Assembly (NCBI RefSeq): GCF_015209585.1
Contig: NZ_JADEYR010000014.1
Span: 1-64,000 of the forward strand
Origin: Brachybacterium epidermidis
GTDB lineage: Bacteria > Actinomycetota > Actinomycetes > Actinomycetales > Dermabacteraceae
Length of the DNA stretch: 64,000 bases
Direction: 5' to 3'
The notes beneath the pieces were generated by a model. It had not been told where the DNA came from and searched no databases. It saw only the letters and a program-made list of their open reading frames with translations. A program made the translations under genes and the position numbers. This document shows positions 62,814 to 64,000 of this stretch, piece after piece; the stretch's first letter is position 1, and each line of letters opens with the position of its first letter.

Positions 62814-63196
62814 CCTACCTGTACGTGAACCTGGTGGTGATGGCGGTGGCGGCCGTGGCCTCGGCCCTGGCCCTCTCGCACGTGCAGCGGCGGCGCAGAC
62901 GACGTGTCCTGCTGACCTCGCTGATCGCCTTCACCGTGGTGGCGGTGCTCACCGCGGTGTTCGACACGATCATGATCGCGGTGGGGCTGTTCACCTACGC
63001 CCAGGAGCACCTGATCGGATGGCGCATCGGCCTGGCACCCATCGAGGACTTCTCCTACGTGCTGGTGGTGGCCCTGCTGCTGCCCGCGCTGTGGGCGTTC
63101 CTGCGCCGGGACCGTGATCGAACAGGCCCTTCCCGCGCAGAACCGGCCGGGCATGAGCGAGAAGATCGTGACCCAGCAGAAGGAGGCCTGCGATGA
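62810..63196 (+). CDS. crtYd: lycopene cyclase domain protein, second subunit
   Basis: 128 residues, three helices: LYVNLVVMAVAAVASALAL, VLLTSLIAFTVVAVLTAVFD and FSYVLVVALLLPALWAFL. The loop FTYAQEHLIGWRIGLAPIEDF holds the P-x-E-D of the CrtYd/CrtYf partner. Together with CrtYc it makes the ring-forming enzyme. Its end overlaps the crtEb start (ATGA). Confidence 0.87.
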   Translation: MTYLYVNLVVMAVAAVASALALSHVQRRRRRRVLLTSLIAFTVVAVLTAVFDTIMIAVGLFTYAQEHLIGWRIGLAPIEDFSYVLVVALLLPALWAFLRRDRDRTGPSRAEPAGHEREDRDPAEGGLR

Positions 63197-64000
63197 GCGC
63201 TCCGGCCCGCAGCAGCAGCCTGCTCTCGTCCCTGCTGCACACCTCACGCCCGCTGTCCTGGGTGAACACGGCCTACCCGTTCGCAGCGGCCATGCTGCTG
63301 ACCACCGGACGCATCGACCTGCCGCTGGTGATCGGCACGCTGTTCTTCCTGATCCCCTACAACCTGGCGATGTACGGGATCAACGATGTGTTCGACTACG
63401 AGTCCGATCTGCTGAACCCCCGCAAGGGTGGCGTGGAGGGCGCGGTGGTGGACCGCAGTCACCATCGGATGATCCTGATGGCCTGCATCGTCGCCTGCGT
63501 GCCTTTCCTCGTCTACCTGTACGCGGTGGGGACGATCGCCTCCGCGGTGGCGCTCACGGTCACCATGGTCGCGGTCGTGGCGTACAGCGCCAAGGGCCTG
63601 CGCTTCAAGGAGGTGCCGTTCCTGGACTCGGCCACCTCAGCCACCCATTTCGTGGGCCCGGCCGTGGTGGGTGCCCTGCTGCCGGACGGCCGCCTGAGTG
63701 CCTCGGCAGTGCTGGTGCTGGCGGCGTTCTTCTCCTGGTCGATGGCCAGCCAGGCCTTCGGGGCGGTGCAGGACGTGACCGCCGACCGGGCCGCCGGCCT
63801 GGGGTCGATCGCCACGGTGCTGGGTGCGCGGGCGACGGTGCTGGTGTCCATGGGGCTCTACGCCCTGGCCGCGGTGCTGCTGGTGCTTCCGTGGGAGCTG
63901 TTCTCCCTGGGAGCGGTGCTGATGCTGCCGTACATCGCCAACATCTGGCCGTTCCGCGCCCTGCCCGATGAGCGCGCGGAGAGGGCCAACGCCGGCTGGC
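63193..64000 (+). CDS. crtEb: lycopene elongase, UbiA-family prenyltransferase (runs off the window)
   Basis: ATG 63193 opens a frame of 269 residues that continues past the edge. SRPLSWVNTAYPF begins it; NDVFDYESDLLNPRKGG is the first Asp-rich motif of UbiA enzymes and DVTADRAAGLGS the second. Six or more helices are visible. CrtEb adds two C5 units to lycopene to give C50 carotenoids such as flavuxanthin, which the cyclase pair then closes. The order E-B-I-Yc-Yd-Eb is that of the Corynebacterium decaprenoxanthin cluster. Confidence 0.93.
   Translation, partial: MSAPARSSSLLSSLLHTSRPLSWVNTAYPFAAAMLLTTGRIDLPLVIGTLFFLIPYNLAMYGINDVFDYESDLLNPRKGGVEGAVVDRSHHRMILMACIVACVPFLVYLYAVGTIASAVALTVTMVAVVAYSAKGLRFKEVPFLDSATSATHFVGPAVVGALLPDGRLSASAVLVLAAFFSWSMASQAFGAVQDVTADRAAGLGSIATVLGARATVLVSMGLYALAAVLLVLPWELFSLGAVLMLPYIANIWPFRALPDERAERANAGW

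Overview
The window is GC-rich DNA with GC-dominated third codon positions, many GTG starts, Actinomycetota-type proteins (XPB-type helicase with its Helicase_C_3 partner, DUF3263, DUF4031, LapA-like, a lone groEL under a CIRCE operator) and a C50-carotenoid operon. A yellow-pigmented member of the Micrococcales is likely. A Brachybacterium-like genus is my guess from the general look of the proteins, not from a search.

Layout. 0-4.8 kb: a minus-strand run of four genes with 4-nt overlaps (broken DUF4287 gene, prolyl oligopeptidase, DinB-like protein, alpha/beta hydrolase that has lost its nucleophile). 4.9-10.2 kb: GH3 lipoprotein, thiD, two tandem membrane-anchored paralogues, Bax-inhibitor-like protein. 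10.3-14.8 kb: polar amino-acid ABC transporter, cystathionine synthase/lyase-type PLP enzyme and YggS-type PLP protein. 15-19.2 kb: MMPL transporter with a NarL-type two-component system, then a tRNA with anticodon UAA but a short variable arm. 19.3-26.4 kb: Helicase_C_3 protein, small membrane proteins, gnd, XPB helicase. 26.5-34.1 kb: LapA-like protein, OmpR-type two-component system, DUF4031/DUF418 pair, GntR-ABC operon with a perfect operator-like palindrome. 34.1-40.4 kb: RNase HI fusion, tandem GNAT, truncated alcohol dehydrogenase next to a VapBC module, methyltransferase, GH2 enzyme. 40.4-49.9 kb: DEAD-box helicase, CDF exporter, luciferase-like oxidoreductase, SAM hydrolase with a complete ECF transporter, and an Asp/Arg-repeat protein. 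50-58.7 kb: EEP hydrolase, groEL, LytR_C protein, DUF3263, uracil-DNA glycosylase, TrkA/TrkH potassium uptake, trehalose synthase. 58.8 kb to the edge: crtE-crtB-crtI-crtYc-crtYd-crtEb, a tightly overlapping operon for a C50 cyclic carotenoid of the decaprenoxanthin kind.

Two patterns cross the whole window. First, at least six loci carry apparent frameshifts, mostly in runs of G or C, which points either to sequence errors or to a set of decaying genes. Second, many genes have no ribosome binding site but carry a TAnnnT-like hexamer exactly 6-7 nt before the start codon, the signature of leaderless transcription. The most unusual biology is the SAM hydrolase/ECF operon with an inverted repeat in front of it, the short-armed UAA tRNA, the alpha/beta hydrolase lacking Ser and Asp, and the Asp/Arg-repeat protein.
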